Positions 1 to 12,270 of a stretch of 64,000 nt of DNA are shown piece after piece (the stretch's first letter is position 1; the number at the start of each line of letters is the position of its first letter). The translations under genes and the position numbers were made by a program. The notes beneath the pieces were generated by a model. The model saw nothing but the letters and a program-made list of their open reading frames with translations. It did no database searches and was not told the DNA's origin. This DNA comes from Polyporus tsugae (taxonomy: Eukaryota; Basidiomycota; Agaricomycetes; Polyporales; Polyporaceae), in assembly GCA_024305745.1 (NCBI GenBank), contig JAHRBS010000004.1:1116001-1180000 (forward strand), read 5' to 3'.

Positions 1-1198
1 GTCCGACATTAAGGACAGCGAACCTTTCCCCGTCGAGTTCCATACCATCCTCAAACGGTTATGGGAAGATCCCAACGTCCAGGCCGCATATGCCCGTGGT
101 AACGAGGCGGCGTTGCCAGAGAAGTACGTCTTTCCCTCGTACGACGTTGCGACCACGCTGAGTTCTCTTGCCCCCGTCCCAGTCTGCTCTATTACTTTGC
201 AGATTTGGATCGCTTATTCGATCCGTCATACGTACCCAACGAACAGGACATCGTTCACGCCCGTGCACGGACAATCGGCATCACCGAGACTGTCTTCACC
301 CTCCGCGACCACGACATGCTTATGGTCGATGTCGGCGGCCAGAAGAGCGAGCGGCGAAAGTGGATACACTGCTTCCAGGACGTAACAAGTATATTGTTCC
401 TTGTGAGCCTGAGTGGATACGACCAGTGTCTCGTCGAAGACAAGGACGCCGTACGTTGCCACATCGATGGCCCTTTCGATCCCGTGATCTAGCTGACTGG
501 GTGCATCCATTCCACCAGAACCAAATGCAAGACGCGATGACAATTTGGGACTCGATATGTCATTCGCAGTGGTTCAAGCAGACCTCTATCGTGAGTCTTC
601 CTCGCTTAACCTCTGCTTGTCTTCCATCTGAACCGTCATCATTAGATATTGTTCCTGAACAAGAACGACCTGTTCGAGAAGAAGGTTCACAATTCGGACA
701 TCAAGAACTTCTTCCCAGTAAGTCTGGCACTTGCTCTATTGTGTTTGCGCTGATCACCTTGGTTCAGGATTATGATAGCGAGGCCGGTGACGCTAAGGCA
801 GGTCGCGAATACTTCAAGAAGCGATTCGCAAGGCTAGCACAGAAGGCAAACGCGAAGGAGAGAGAGATCTATATCCAGTGCGTCTTATTTGCGGTGTTGT
901 TCGAACAGCTTTCATATACTGACTCCATGATGCCAAGTGTGACCACCGCAACGGATACTGCCATGCTCCGAGTAGTCATGGCCGCTGTTGAAGGTGCGTG
1001 TCATTGCTTCCTTATATCATGAGTTTCGCTGACAGAAACTCGTTCACAGAGTGAGTGTTATTTTTTTTTCTCGCTCCTCCTTCGTTTCTGTGCCTTTTTC
1101 GAATCGTCCACCCTCGACCGCAATGGTGCGCTTACGGTTGCGCCGTCTTCCTCAGCATCATCCTACGGCAGAGCCTTGAAACGGCCGCTCTGATCTGA
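1..1198 (+). CDS. Heterotrimeric G-protein alpha subunit, 3' part (5' end outside window)
   Basis: GTP-binding alpha subunit that relays receptor signals at the plasma membrane. The window opens inside the helical domain (reading from base 2, SDIKDSEPFPVEF). Exon 2 gives the switch I arginine-threonine (RARTIGITET), then switch II (VDVGGQKSERRKWIH, with the catalytic Gln), the guanine-specificity motif FLNKNDLF and the TCAT-like VTTATDT. Introns start at about 121, 450, 592, 720 and 881. After VMAAVE (to about 993) the coding sequence must jump to a last exon at about 1156-1198, whose frame reads IILRQSLETAALI then TGA, an alpha-subunit C-terminus of normal length. The joining intron is uncertain: a donor at GTGTCA (about 999) gives one extra residue, and a short extra exon near 1037-1055 gives about six. 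The Ras-like domain is otherwise complete. Family assignment is very secure; the receptor-coupling tail is inferred. Confidence 0.93.
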
Positions 1199-3763
1199 TC
1201 ACTCACCCGCCCACCCGGCTTGTTATGTTTCACTATCTATGAATGGTTGTGTAGTGTTGTACTTTTGAGCTTACGACCGCGATATATGTCCCATCTTTCG
1301 TTCTTCCCTTGTTATTTCTCACTTCACACACACTCTCCCTTCTCTTCGTCGTTTTTGCTCTCGCTGTCGCAGTTTTAACTCATCATGACCTGTTTCTATT
1401 TCTGCCTTGGCTCCGACGATATCCGGCCGGTCTTCTCCCGCATGCGCCTCCCCCCTTCTCCCAATCATCCGCTCCGGCTAATCCCATCTTACCATCCGCG
1501 ACATCTCCCTGGGATAATTTCGTCCCCAAATGCTGCATTGACTCAAACACGGGGTTGAACCCATGGGTTGCAGTACAATCATCAGCAAGAATGTGAGTAC
1601 GTTCCACATCTATTACTGCGCCGGCGATGATTGCCACGTGGCGGGTCTCAAAACCACCCACCCGTGCGCGTGACCCCCTACGACTCCTTGTGTTTCAAGC
1701 ATGCTGACCATCGCCTTTCTGTCGTTTTTGGCTGCGTGCGCGCCGTGGGCCCATGCATTAGATCCGCGAAATCATGTTGTGATTGGCATCACTCTCCCGC
1801 TGAGCGACCCATTGCGGCTGTGGGCTGCCAGCGATCGCATACCTCGTTCGCAGCGCCCTGGTGTTCGGCGTTTGGGGCGCTGGATGAGAGGCAGGGGAGG
1901 GGCAGGGGACATGATTTATACGCGCTATGCGCGCCAGTCTCGCAACTTCACACAAGGAATTCTGCCGGCAGCCCGTGGCACAGCCGTGACTTATTGTTGC
2001 TGGGCGTCGGCGGGGGTTCGCTCCCGCGTCCCCCGGCCGCTTTCAACAATTCGTGGTTCTGGAATACGTCCGAGCGACGGCAACCAAGCATTATCGTCCT
2101 TCTCATCCGCTTTCACACTCGACTTTTTATTCCCCCCCCTCCCGCGTCTGCATCCGCCTCTGCTTCTCGCATCGTTGGAATTCCACCCCAGCCTTCGCCT
2201 TCGTCGTCGCTTTTGGACCCTGTCCTCCTACCCCTCATCTCTCCCCTTTGAAAGACGTTTGGCCTGTCTTCTCCGTTTCGTATGCTTTGCATCCGCCTTC
2301 TATGCGCTGAAGTTTATTATTATTGTGCGGGCCTCGTCCACCCGTTTGCATTGTTGTTGTCCTCGCGTTGCTATACATGCCGTTGGTGTCCCTACCACCT
2401 CCCTGTCTCCCCATACGTTATCTTCCACTCCCCCATCAACCTCGGTTGCTGTCCATCACAGTTTCGTGCAGTCGTCTCATCGAACCGTCCTTGCAGCACT
2501 ACCGGCATCTCACCACTGTACGCTACTTACACACAGCTTAATGGCATGGTACATACGGATGCGATCGTGGGCATTTTTCCATGTGTCGGTGGTCGGTCAT
2601 CATGGAACGGGGTGGGAACGACCACCGTGCCATTTTCCACACGGCTGTGATACGTCGGCGCGGAATCCGTCAATCAGTTGATCCAATTTGTCGTTTCTGT
2701 TCTCCAGAAGCCTCTGCGGACGTCTATCAACTCAATGTTGACCTCGGCTCGGCGTTGTGGGAGGTTGTGGGAGGGGTCGAGCTCGGGGCATGTCCGCCGA
2801 CTCAGTTGACCAGCGTGTCAGCAGCCAATTGCCAAGTCGCCTTTGAATGTTTTGAATGTTCACCCGGGCCATGCAGCCGGCGACCAGTCGACGACGGTGG
2901 AACGCTCTCTTACCTACGTATACGTGCATGTACATAGGCTAAGTTTGGCAGCCAACTAGCCACCGCTTACGACGTGGTCGACTGTGATCCAATCGCATGC
3001 CAACGCGACCTTCGTGATTGGCCGCGGAGTATGCGTTTGCGTTCCGACTGTCACAGTCTCGAGACTCAACCGTAGGCATCGAGTTTCGACGTAAGTGTGT
3101 GCTACTTACACCCATCCCGCACGATCGACCTTAAGCCTACTTATTAGATACCCGAGAAACTGCGCGTAGCCTGAGCAAGCACGCGGCACAGCTGCAGCGC
3201 CCCGCCCCAGCGACGGTCATGCCTCCCAGAGTTTGGACGGATCTGCAGCCACGAGGACGGCGGACGGCACGGGATCGCGGGGTTAAAGGCGAGTGACAGA
3301 CCGCGGCGCGCCATCGGACGTGCACAGGACGCTCGATGACGCGGAAGGCTGCACCTCTCGAGATCTCTCCCTCCGCCGTCTGTCACAGAACGGCAACTGT
3401 CTGACTGGTCTCGGCAGGCCTGCTCGTCCAACGAAACGTGTTCTCGATGCTTCTGAGACACCAGCTGCCTCCGACGTCGCCTACTTACTCAAGCTCACTC
3501 TTCCTCGGGACTCTACCACGTTCGGTGTTACAGCCGCTGCTGTCGTCCAGCCGTTACGATAGCGTCTGGACTTGGGACATCGACCGACTGCGCGGCAACT
3601 TCGAACTCGAAGGTCCAGACGCCATCAATCCAAGAATAGGAAATGCGAATCGGTACCGGTATGCGTACAGAACACGTCCACGTACAGACAGCTAGCCACC
3701 ATATACCCATGCAGATGGACACCCCTTACAGCACAGGGACCGTCACTTCGCTCGGCAGACAAT
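1199..3763. other. Gene-poor interval, no supported gene
   Basis: About 2.5 kb between the G-alpha stop and the SDR stop. The + strand is strongly pyrimidine-rich from roughly 1300 to 2500, which resembles fungal promoter or leader sequence. Open frames here have no recognisable motif and no credible exon structure. A short MGC start followed by a GTGAGT donor at 1563-1598 was examined and not accepted. Confidence 0.6.
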
Positions 3764-5267
3764 TTAGATGCCCGCGCCGCCGGTAACCTCGAGCGTATGG
3801 CCAGAGACGAACGCCGCAAGAGGAGACGCCAAGCTAACGAGTCCGAGACACGATGGATCAGCCACTTGCCACTCAAACCCTGCCGCGCACACAAACAGAG
3901 GCGGAAAGGTACTCACAAGAGGACGCCACCCGCAGCCTCGTCAGGTGTCGCCGCCCGGCCGAGAGGGATGCCCGCGAACGGGTTCGGGCCCTTGCCCGCC
4001 GCCTGAGGAATGCCGAGGGCCACCTTCTTGCCGTCGATCTCAATCGAAGCTCCCGCCTCCTTCGCCGCCGTCAACCTGGACGTACACCCCAGGGCGTATA
4101 GCGTCAGTCTTTGAGGTCAGAAGCTGCTGGAAGCGAGCACCGCACGAACCGTGTCTGGACGAAGCCGAACGCGACCGTGTTTGCGCGGACGCCGAACACA
4201 CCCCACTCCTTGCAGATCGTCTTGGTGAAACCGATGACGGCCGCCTTGGCAGCGGCGTAGTTGGCCTGCCCGACGTTCCCGTGCAGGCCCGACGTCGACG
4301 AGACGTTGATCACCGAGCGGTTCTCGGTGTTGCCCTGTAAACAGCCACGCGAGGCACAAGCACACAGCGATCAGGACAGCGGCGCATGCGGACCATTGGG
4401 CGGCTTCGACCGACCTTGATGCGCAGATGAGGCGCCGCGGCGCGAACGAGCCTGAACGGCGCGCGGACGTGGACGCGCATGATGACGTCCCATGCGTCGT
4501 CGGGCGTCGTGTGCAGCATGCGGTCGTACGTGAAGCCCGCGTTGTTCACGATGTGGTTGATCTTGCCAAACTTCCTGCATACGGGCCGAGCCCACTGTCA
4601 GCGTTCAGCGTTCCGATGCCGTGCCTTCTGGGCTGCGAGAAGCGCAAGGGCGGTGGACGAGGTGCGGGACGTACTGAATGGTAGCGTTGACGACCTTTTC
4701 GGGGAAGTCATCGGCGGAGACATCTCCGCCGACAGCAAGCGCGTCGCCGCCTGCAGACTTGATCTCGTCGACGACGACTTGCGCCTTCTTCTCGTCGAGA
4801 CTGGTCAATGGAAAATATCACGTGAAAACGCGCGCAAGGGAGAAACATGGCCGGTGAAGGGAGTTAGCACGTCGTCGAATGGGCTGCCGCTGGCATAGAC
4901 GCACTCGGTAACGACAACCTTCGCGCCCTCCTTGGCGAAGAGGAGGGCAACGCTGCGGCCGATTCCCTGGGGTGGTACGACTCATGAGTTCCGGACGCCC
5001 ACAATGGCATCATCGCGCAAGCCGCCGGCGAAAGCAAGCTATCGCGAGGCGTACCTGGGCAGCACCTACACAGGGAAACAGACGAACAGTGAGCTTAGCG
5101 GTGGTCCTCAATCAGACAAGAAGCACCGCGAAATGGCTTCTCGCCGCCCGAGCGGGTCGGCGACCGCGCTGAAACGCACCAGTAACAATCGCAACTTCGC
5201 CGGCGAGAAGACCGCGGGGGTGTGCGCCTGAGAGGTGGCCAGCAACCTGTGCGAGACGATCGGCCAT
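3764..5267 (-). CDS. Short-chain dehydrogenase/reductase (FabG-like)
   Basis: NAD(P)-dependent oxidoreductase of the classical SDR family, closest in pattern to fungal 3-oxoacyl reductase-like enzymes; substrate not determinable. The protein, about 285 residues, starts MADRLAQVAG at 5267. The cofactor motif TGAAQGIG is encoded across three exons, the middle one only 11 bases (5055-5065). Then come the acidic residue after the second strand (VVVTDLDEK), NNAGF, the catalytic Ser in INVSSTSG and Tyr/Lys in YAAAK. The last exons give VRANTVAFGFVQTR, then a family-specific insert IEIDGKKVALGIP, and the C-terminus LEVTGGAGI followed by TAA. Introns have normal GT..AG ends, all four SDR catalytic positions are present and there is no sign of damage. 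It lies in tandem with the GPALPP gene upstream on the same strand. Confidence 0.92.
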
Positions 5268-5776
5268 GTCGATGCGTGTCAATAGAGTGTTTTGCGTGAC
5301 AGTGAGCGAACAAAGGTCGTCAGGACGTGGTGGGCGAGGGAGGAGGTGACAAGTCAGGAGACGGAGGCCTATAACGGCCCAGCCGGCTACCCCGCAGTCC
5401 CAGATCCGGCGCGCATGTTTAAACCATGCACAAGCGCACGTCCGGCCTTCACATTCTCCCGTTCCGACACCGACTTACAGACTACTCATGGCAGTGGGAT
5501 TTGCTTCCTGTTGTCGACCACTATGTATGTACACGTTAATCATGAAACTACAAATCCTGGACTGTGGTGCAAAGCGCATTTGACATAAGTGACTTGGGGA
5601 CATAGATTCACACATCATACAAAGTATATATAAGATTGGAATTCTGAACACATCTGACGACTCCGATGCGCGGTTCGTAGGACGAGAAACGATATTACTC
5701 ATACACACACCACAGCGTACTAAACATTTGACGCATCCTGCCCTCCGAATGGCGGATGGGTAGGTCAAGTGAACGG
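5268..5776. other. Intergenic: SDR promoter and GPALPP 3' region
   Basis: About 0.5 kb between two minus-strand genes. It must carry the SDR promoter and the GPALPP transcript end. A minus-strand open frame at 5475-5780 has no recognisable features and is probably untranslated sequence. Confidence 0.5.
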
Positions 5777-7009
5777 TCACAAGAACCCACCACTCTTACC
5801 CGACCCGAACCTGTCCCCGAGACCCCTCGCTTCCGATATAAACTTGTTGCGCGTCTTGTCGTCCACGAGCCTCCCGCCAAGCCCCATGTCGCGGTCGCGG
5901 TCCCAAAAGGCTGGAGGTTCGTCCTGTTCGCCCTTGCGTGCCTTCTCCGCGTCCTTGGCGGCAGAGGAACGTCCATGTTGCTCTATGAGCGCCGCACCCC
6001 GTACTTTTTTCTGTACACACGAAGAGTGGTGTAAGATGAAGACGAAAACGGGGGCCAAGGGTCTACAACAGACGCACCGTGTGTTCCTGGACCCCTCTCC
6101 GCACCTCCTCTTCATAACGCCTTCTCTTTCTCGCGTCCGCGCCCGCATCCTCTGTTATGTCCACGTCAACAGCCCGCCTTCGCTTCCCGGCGACCTCATC
6201 CGATATGCGCTGCTGACGTTCGGCGGGTGTCTCAGTCCAGAGCGACGTATCCGTGTTTCGTGAAGGTTGGGCCGTCCGGGCGAACTGTCGTGGTCGGTTC
6301 ATCTTGGTGGGATCAATCGCTATATACGAGTGATCAGCACGACACACCCTCAAGCACATTCAGACAGTTATGCTCACAGCCAAGAAGGTCGGACGAGGAG
6401 GGCGGGACGAGCATCCACTCCTCGCGCTTCGGCGCTTTGGGTTTGGATTCTTCCTAGGGACAGTGTCAGTCTATTGCACGTGAAGTCGAATAATCACGAG
6501 CTATTGAGCCCTGTGTCGGATATCTAGAGGGCCGATAGAGGATAGAGCGGATGCGATGGGGTTGGGCACAAGGAACGTACCTCTAAGTGCTTCCTTCGTC
6601 GCTCCTCCCTCTCCAAGAACTCTTGGACGCCATCCTTTTCCTCAAGCACAATGCCCTGGGGCAATGGCCTTGGTCCGACGTCGTCGTCATCGTCATCATC
6701 CTCATAGGTAGGCCTAGAAGCAGACGGAGGAAACGAAGGCCCGAGGACTTTCTTGGCGCGAGCAGCAGCAAGTTCAGGAGGCAAGGCAGGTGCATAGTCG
6801 TCCTCCTCTTCTTCCTCTTCTTCTTCTCCATGACTCGTTGAAGTTCCTGGAGCTTGGGATCGTGATGGTGGGATCTGCGGCCCAATTGACGAGGGGATTT
6901 GGGGGCCTATTGACGATGCAGGTTGAGGTCCTTCATTGTCTGATGTGTCGTCCTGTTCAGCTGACGAGGCTTGAGGCAGTATGTGTGCAGGAATATCGGG
7001 TCCTATCAT
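5777..7009 (-). CDS. GPALPP-motif (DUF3752) nuclear protein
   Basis: Uncharacterised conserved eukaryotic family; human counterpart GPALPP1. The start at 7009 gives MIGPDIPAHIL and is followed by repeated GPxIP motifs (GPQIPSSIGPQIPP), an acidic run of eight Glu, GPSFPP, a run of seven Asp and GPRPLPQG. A second exon near 6360-6450 encodes PKREEWMLVPPSS, the conserved tryptophan-containing block. A third, about 6145-6330, reads DPTKMNRPRQFART and WTETPAERQQR. The final exon ends in WDRDRDMGLGGRLVDD and SGKSGGFL, the typical lysine-rich end of the family. Acidic and Arg/Lys-rich composition suggests a nuclear protein, but molecular function is unknown. It is divergent from the adenosine-deaminase-like gene across a 338-base spacer. 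Confidence 0.88.
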
Positions 7010-7347
7010 AACGGGAGTGATAGGAAAGCAGACGAAAAACAGGTCCTGGGGTGAGTGAGGCCGGTGAGGATCAGAAACAAGTGCAACAATGATCGCGCGC
7101 GCTCAAGACATGGACCCGAATGCGATGGAGTGAGTCTTCAACAGGACGTCCTGCCTCCCACCGGTACGTTTATCTCTGCTTGCTCAACTACAATATGATA
7201 ACTCATACACTGTACACATGGTGGTCAATATGCAGATATACAGCCGGTGTGCTTGCACGCGTCACGTATAAAACACCTTGGAGGCGGTTACCCAAATACG
7301 AAGTAACACTTCTGTTTCTGATTCCTGTCCAGCAGCCGTTCGCCCGA
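7010..7347. promoter_or_regulatory. Shared divergent promoter, GPALPP and adenosine-deaminase-like gene
   Basis: The two start codons are 338 bases apart and point away from each other. A TATAAAA box at 7267-7273 lies 75 bases before the plus-strand start; no equivalent box is clear for the minus-strand gene. Confidence 0.5.
7267..7273 (+). promoter_or_regulatory. TATA box of the adenosine-deaminase-like gene
   Basis: TATAAAA 75 bases before the start codon in the divergent spacer. Confidence 0.45.
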
Positions 7348-8622
7348 ATGTCGCATATCGTTCATGGACCTGCTGCAGAGGCACTTGCAAGTCTCAGTCC
7401 CGCACAGCTCCAGTTTCTGAAGAAAACCCCAAAGCCTGAGCTGCACGCACACCTCAATGGCTCGATTCCATTCCACCTCCTTCAACAACTCGCTCATGAG
7501 CGCACCACGTCACTCGCAGCCGGTGGCCAGAACGCCGTCCTTCCAGATGATAAGGTACTGGCGGGGCTAGAGAAGCTCCAAGCCGGCGTTGTCCTGGACC
7601 AGCTCCACGATTTCTTCGACCTCTTCCCAGCCATCTACGCCCTCACCTCCAACCCCGCCACGCTCGCCCGCGCCGCACGCGGCGTCCTTGAACACTTTCT
7701 CGAATCGAAGGACGGATACCCCGAAGCGGCGTACATCGAGCTCCGCAGCATACCCCGCGAGACCCCGGAGATGACGCGCCGACAGTACATCGAGACCGTC
7801 CTGGACGAGGTCGAGCGGTACCCGCCCGAGCGCGCGGCGTACATCGTCGCGCTCGACCGCAAAATGGAACCGCGCTTCGCCGCGCAGTGTGTGCGCCACG
7901 CCATCGAACTCAAGAAGGCCGGGCGGCGCGTCGTCGGCGTCGACCTCTGCGGCGACCCTCTGGTCAGTGTGCTTGCCTTACCTTACCTTACCTTCGTCGC
8001 GTCGTTGCCTCCGGCGGGCCGCTTGAATGCTTTATTTCCAGGCAGGGAACATGACCGAGTTCGAGCAGTGCTTCCGGGCTGCCAAAGAGGCCGGATTGGG
8101 CGTTACGCTGCACATCGCGGAGGTGGGTGTTTCGCCGGTGGGCGTCCATGTTCGAGAAGCTCGTAGCTGATGCAGATGAGCCGCGTGCAGGTGCAAGACT
8201 GCCCGTCGGCGGACACACTCCGGCTACTATCGTTCAAACCCGACCGGCTGGGGCACGCAACGTTCCTCGACGACGAGGCGAAGAAGATCGTGCACACCGA
8301 AGAGATGTGCATCGAGCTGTGCCTTTCATCTAACCTCCTCTGCAAGACCGTCGCCGCGCTGGACGTCCACCACATCCGCTACTACCTCGGCCATAACCAC
8401 CCAATCGCAATATGCGTAAGCCCCTTTCCGCCGAACGTGCAAGCGACCCGCGCTGATTCACATTCAACAACGATCGATTAGACGGATGACATCCTCCCAT
8501 TCCGCAACTCGCTGCTCGGAGAGTACGCCCTTCTCATGGCTGCGCCGCCATTAGGGCTGGGACTCGAGGAGGCGGAGATTGAGAAAATCGCGCAAATGGG
8601 CATGGACTCTCGTTTCCGGTGA
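7348..8622 (+). CDS. Adenosine deaminase-like protein (ADAL/N6-mAMP deaminase type)
   Basis: Metal-dependent amidohydrolase acting on adenine-type nucleosides or nucleotides, probably cytosolic. The chosen start is MSHIVHGP at 7348. The zinc motif HAHLNGS lies near residue 36, with ELHAHL typical of this family. Downstream are YIELRS and VVGVDLCGDP (intron), then TLHIAE containing the catalytic Glu, then DRLGHATFL, CIELCLSSN and the metal-binding Asp in ICTDD. Introns begin at about 7962, 8121 and 8416, the last between IC and TDD. The short length (about 350 residues) and the absence of an N-terminal extension fit ADAL rather than secreted ADGF enzymes. The C-terminus ends MDSRFR-TGA at 8622. 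Alternatively a GTGAGC donor at 8619 splices to 8674 and adds one Ala. All catalytic motifs are intact. Confidence 0.92.
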
Positions 8623-9206
8623 GCGGACCCGAGCAAGACCAACATCGACGCCAGCTGCGGTTTGTATTTCTAGAGCATAGGGGAAAGGCCCGAGCCCGCA
8701 CGGCGGAAACACTGACTCTGAAAGTCGCGCTCTCTACAACCCCATTCATGTACCCGCTCCACCCCTCATTGTATCCACCACTCACCACACGTACTATGTA
8801 GCCCCTCTGAAAGCGAGTCTTCACAGCGTGTGGTTATCTTGTGATCGGGCTTTTGTGAGGCCGGTTGCAGACACGACTGCATCCATGACTATCCCTGGAA
8901 GTAAGGTTTCGGTTGATCCAAGATTGTGTGTCGACCCACCGCGACGGCGCGGCGACAACCCCGGTATCTACGGAATCCGGAAGCAGCTCTCAGTCATGGA
9001 ACCTGGCAAGGAGCGAACTAACGTGTCCAATAGGCTTTACCCTTGAATCGCGCTGTACTGTATTACAACACCACCAACAAAAACAAAGGTGTACCAACCA
9101 TACAGAATTGTACTGTACGGAGAGGTCCTGCAGGCATCGGCAAGCAATGGCGCTAAAACAACATGCTATCAATAAACATGAAGGCAAAACAACGTGGCGT
9201 GACGTG
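8623..9206. other. Convergent 3' intergenic region
   Basis: Transcript ends of the adenosine-deaminase-like gene (+) and the RSC-type gene (-). Nothing else could be supported. Confidence 0.5.
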
Positions 9207-12200
9207 TCATGAGGAGCCCAGATCCAAGTCGTGCTCCTTCAGCAACGCCGCCAGGGTCTCTGTCGCCGTCAGAGGCATCTTCCGCCGGTTCGGCGGAGAC
9301 GCGCCATCAACGTCCATAGGATGGTCGTGGTCGTGACCCTTGCGTTTCCGGGCAAGGTGCGCGAGATACTTCAAGCTATGCCGAGGAGGCGGAGTGTGCA
9401 CGGTGTCGACGGGCGGCCCAGCGAACCAAAGCACCTCGTTCGTCTCGGGGTCACGGTCGAAATGTCTCGCTACAGAAGACGAGAATCATCAACGACCGAC
9501 CGGGCCACCGCGGATTGTCAACGTACCTGTCTCCGACGGAAGCTCCTCCATCGTAGCGCTGCTGCCCAGTGCCGAAGGCCCGCCAGCAGCCGCGACGATC
9601 GAGCGGTCCTCCCGGGGCGGGTAGGTCTGCGCGTACTGGGGCTGCTGCCCCTGCTGCTGGTACGACTGGCTCGTCGACGGCTGTATCGGCACGGCGGACA
9701 CGCCTCTGCTGGCAGCTGCAGCTGCCTTGTCAGCCTCGGCCTTCTGCACCAGCGTCCTCTTGGGCCGTGTTCTGCTCCTCGTCCCGGGGCCCCCACCACC
9801 ACCCCCGCTGCTGTCCAACTTCTCCGCCTCGCCCTTGTCCTTCTCGACCTGATTCGCGTTCTCGTCCAGCAGCCCTCCGGGCGCAGTTATCTTTGCGGTG
9901 CCCAGGAACGGGCTGGGGAACTGGCGAGGGAAGACTGGCCGTTCGAAGGGGTAGATCGGCATGAACTCCTCGCTCTTGCGCATCTCCTCGGGGATGCACG
10001 AGTTCCAGTTCTTGATCTTCGCAAAGACGCGCTCGCGGTCGTTGTAGCGCGAGTCGCACACGTACAGCGGCCAGCCTGGGTGCCAGCAGGGCGGCCGAGG
10101 CCGGCCGCGGACGTGCCGCGCCGTGAACTGCACGGCTATCTTCTCGACGATGTCCTCAAGCGGGTGATCGGCGAAGTGCCCTGACATGCGGAAATGACAG
10201 TGTTAGCGAGCCAGCCTATGCGCGAAACACGCTAGCGGGCGACAGTACCGGTCTTGAATACCTCTTGTTCCCAGAACTGTCTGTCTGATGGGTGGAATGT
10301 CTGCAGGGCGCCAAAAGTTTCAGCCTTGCGCCGCCTGCTCGGTAATACATTACCAACTCACCTGTTCAGGGCGGTAGTACCAGCATACTGAAACGCCAAG
10401 TTGTCCCTTCCGCTGACTGCAAAACATATGTTCCGTTAATTGGCTCAGACGTGGGCGTCGGAACCAACAAGTGACGTACGTTTCTTCCGATACGAAACAC
10501 CTAAACACGTGCCCCACGATTGGCCTGCTCGGATCGTCCGGATTGCTGAGGTGTAGCCAATCCGCGAGGCGGACCGTCCAACCCTTGTAGTTGACCTCGT
10601 CCACGATCTTCTTGTCTTTCTCCGAAACACGGAAGGTGGTTACCCGCGTTGCAGCGTCTCCCTCGCCCGAATGCAGAGGCGTTGCCGTGCCCGGTCCTGC
10701 TGGAAGTGAAGCAAACTTGGTCGGGGAGCTATGCGGAGATGTCGGAGGTTTTAGAGACGCGAGGGCTTGATAGAATCTCTGATCGAGAGAGAAGTGAGAG
10801 GATGAAGTGGGGTGATAAAAGCATAAACACTCACTTGTAACGCGAGGATGTTTCCATAAGCTCCCGTGCCGAGCTCGTACCATCGACGGGCCTTCAAAAA
10901 CAGCTGCGACATCTCCTTGTCGAACGACTGCGATGTCTCATAATAGTTCATACGAGTACGGCTCTGTGAGATTTCGTCAGAATCCTAAAAACATAATTGA
11001 GCGGATATGGAAAGCTGACCTCAACAAGGCGGAGCGAGAGAGGGAACTATGAACAGTTAGAGGTGGTACGCGATCAGCACGAATGACGCTCGCTCACATT
11101 GAACGACAAATCCGGTATGTTCGTCTCCTCCGGGACGCCTTCCAGGCTCGCGGCAGGTCGGTCGCCGCTAGAAAGTCCCCGTATGAATCTCACACCGGGT
11201 TGGTCGGTCCTCAGGTCTGAACCAAGAACGTACCTCTCATCCCTATGCTTGGACAGAGTCGTTACAATGTCTACCATGCGGTCCTACCGACGCGTCAGTC
11301 GACGGTCCGATCGCTTTCCAAATATGACATCGATGTTAGAGGGTTCGGGTACTCACGGGAGTGATGTGGTCTGCCCAACCCACATCCGCAAAGCCCTCCC
11401 ACCGAGGGAGGCCCTTCTCCAGCTGGCGGACAATCTCTCCGCTCTCACCATCTCTGGCCAATTCCTGCATCACTGGCTCAGGATCTGGTGTGCCACCGAT
11501 ATCGACGTCCATATCCTGCGAAAGGTCGACTTCGGGCGTCGGCGCTTTTGCAATCGCCTCCTTCTTCACCGCCTTGGATTGTGATTGTGATGCATGCGTT
11601 GGGGGAGGAACAGGAGTTTGATCGACGTGCGGAGGGGACGTAGGTTTGGTTGAAGATCGAGATTGGGACTTGGAAGAGGATGCCGCGATGGTTTGAGACT
11701 TGGCTGGGGGCGGAGCAGCTGCGGCACGTTCCTTCTGGTCTTTGGACGCGTTTCCCTTCTGCGCTGCGGGGATAGAGGTGGGCGGCGCAGGCAATACTGA
11801 ACGCTCGCTCCATTCACTTTCGAGGATGCCCTTCACAGTAGAGGGATTCGATGGACACGTTTGTGGGAGAGCGGTGGAGATGAAGAAGAAGGTTGTACAG
11901 ACCTTGAGGGTGGTGGCATCCTTCGCTATCTGACTCGCGTCCTCGTTGTAATGAAGTGCGTTGAGGAAAACGAGGTTGAGGTCGTGGAAGACGTCGAGGG
12001 GATTCTTGTATTTGTTCTGAGCTAAATTTGACTTGATGCCGTTGATGCAACGAGGCTGTGGGATGACCTGCAGGTAGGGAGCGTTGAATAAGCGCAGCAT
12101 TAGATGGTGTTGCGGATGAGAGGAACCTGGTAGTACTCAGGCCAAAACTCCTTGTCCACGAGTTCCAAGAACATGTCTGCGAGGCGCCGTTTGGCACGAC

Positions 12201-12270
12201 GACTGGATGCGCTTGTGATGGCCCTGACGACGTCGTCTATGGCTGTCTTCTGGGCAGCTGTGAGCGGCAT
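9207..12270 (-). CDS. RSC1: RSC1/RSC2-type chromatin remodelling subunit (two bromodomains and BAH)
   Basis: Subunit of a SWI/SNF-family (RSC) nucleosome remodeller; it reads acetylated histones in the nucleus. The start is MPLTAAQKTAID at 12270. The first bromodomain follows (FWPEYYQ, spliced to VIPQPRCINGIKSNL, then NALHYNEDAS). Next is a low-complexity linker of about 150 residues rich in Ser, Pro and Ala with several KKE basic patches. A second bromodomain is spread over small exons and ends NYYETSQSFDKEMSQLF. The BAH domain reads VNYKGWTVRLADWLHL, RPIVGHVFRCF and CWYYRPEQ. It is followed by the RSC-specific block GHFADHPLEDIVEKIAVQF, with CWHPGWPLYVCDSRYND. The tail is Gln/Ser-rich and closes ALLKEHDLDLGSS. 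Domain order bromo-bromo-BAH is diagnostic. Several introns (near 12080, 11910, 11350, 10830, 10500, 10340) are inferred from frame changes. Confidence 0.92.

Noticed and set aside
1563..1598. Possible first exon of a second acylated G-alpha-like gene (MGC start, GTGAGT donor)
   Set aside because: No P-loop (GAGESGKS-type) exon or any other alpha-subunit motif follows in the next 2 kb.
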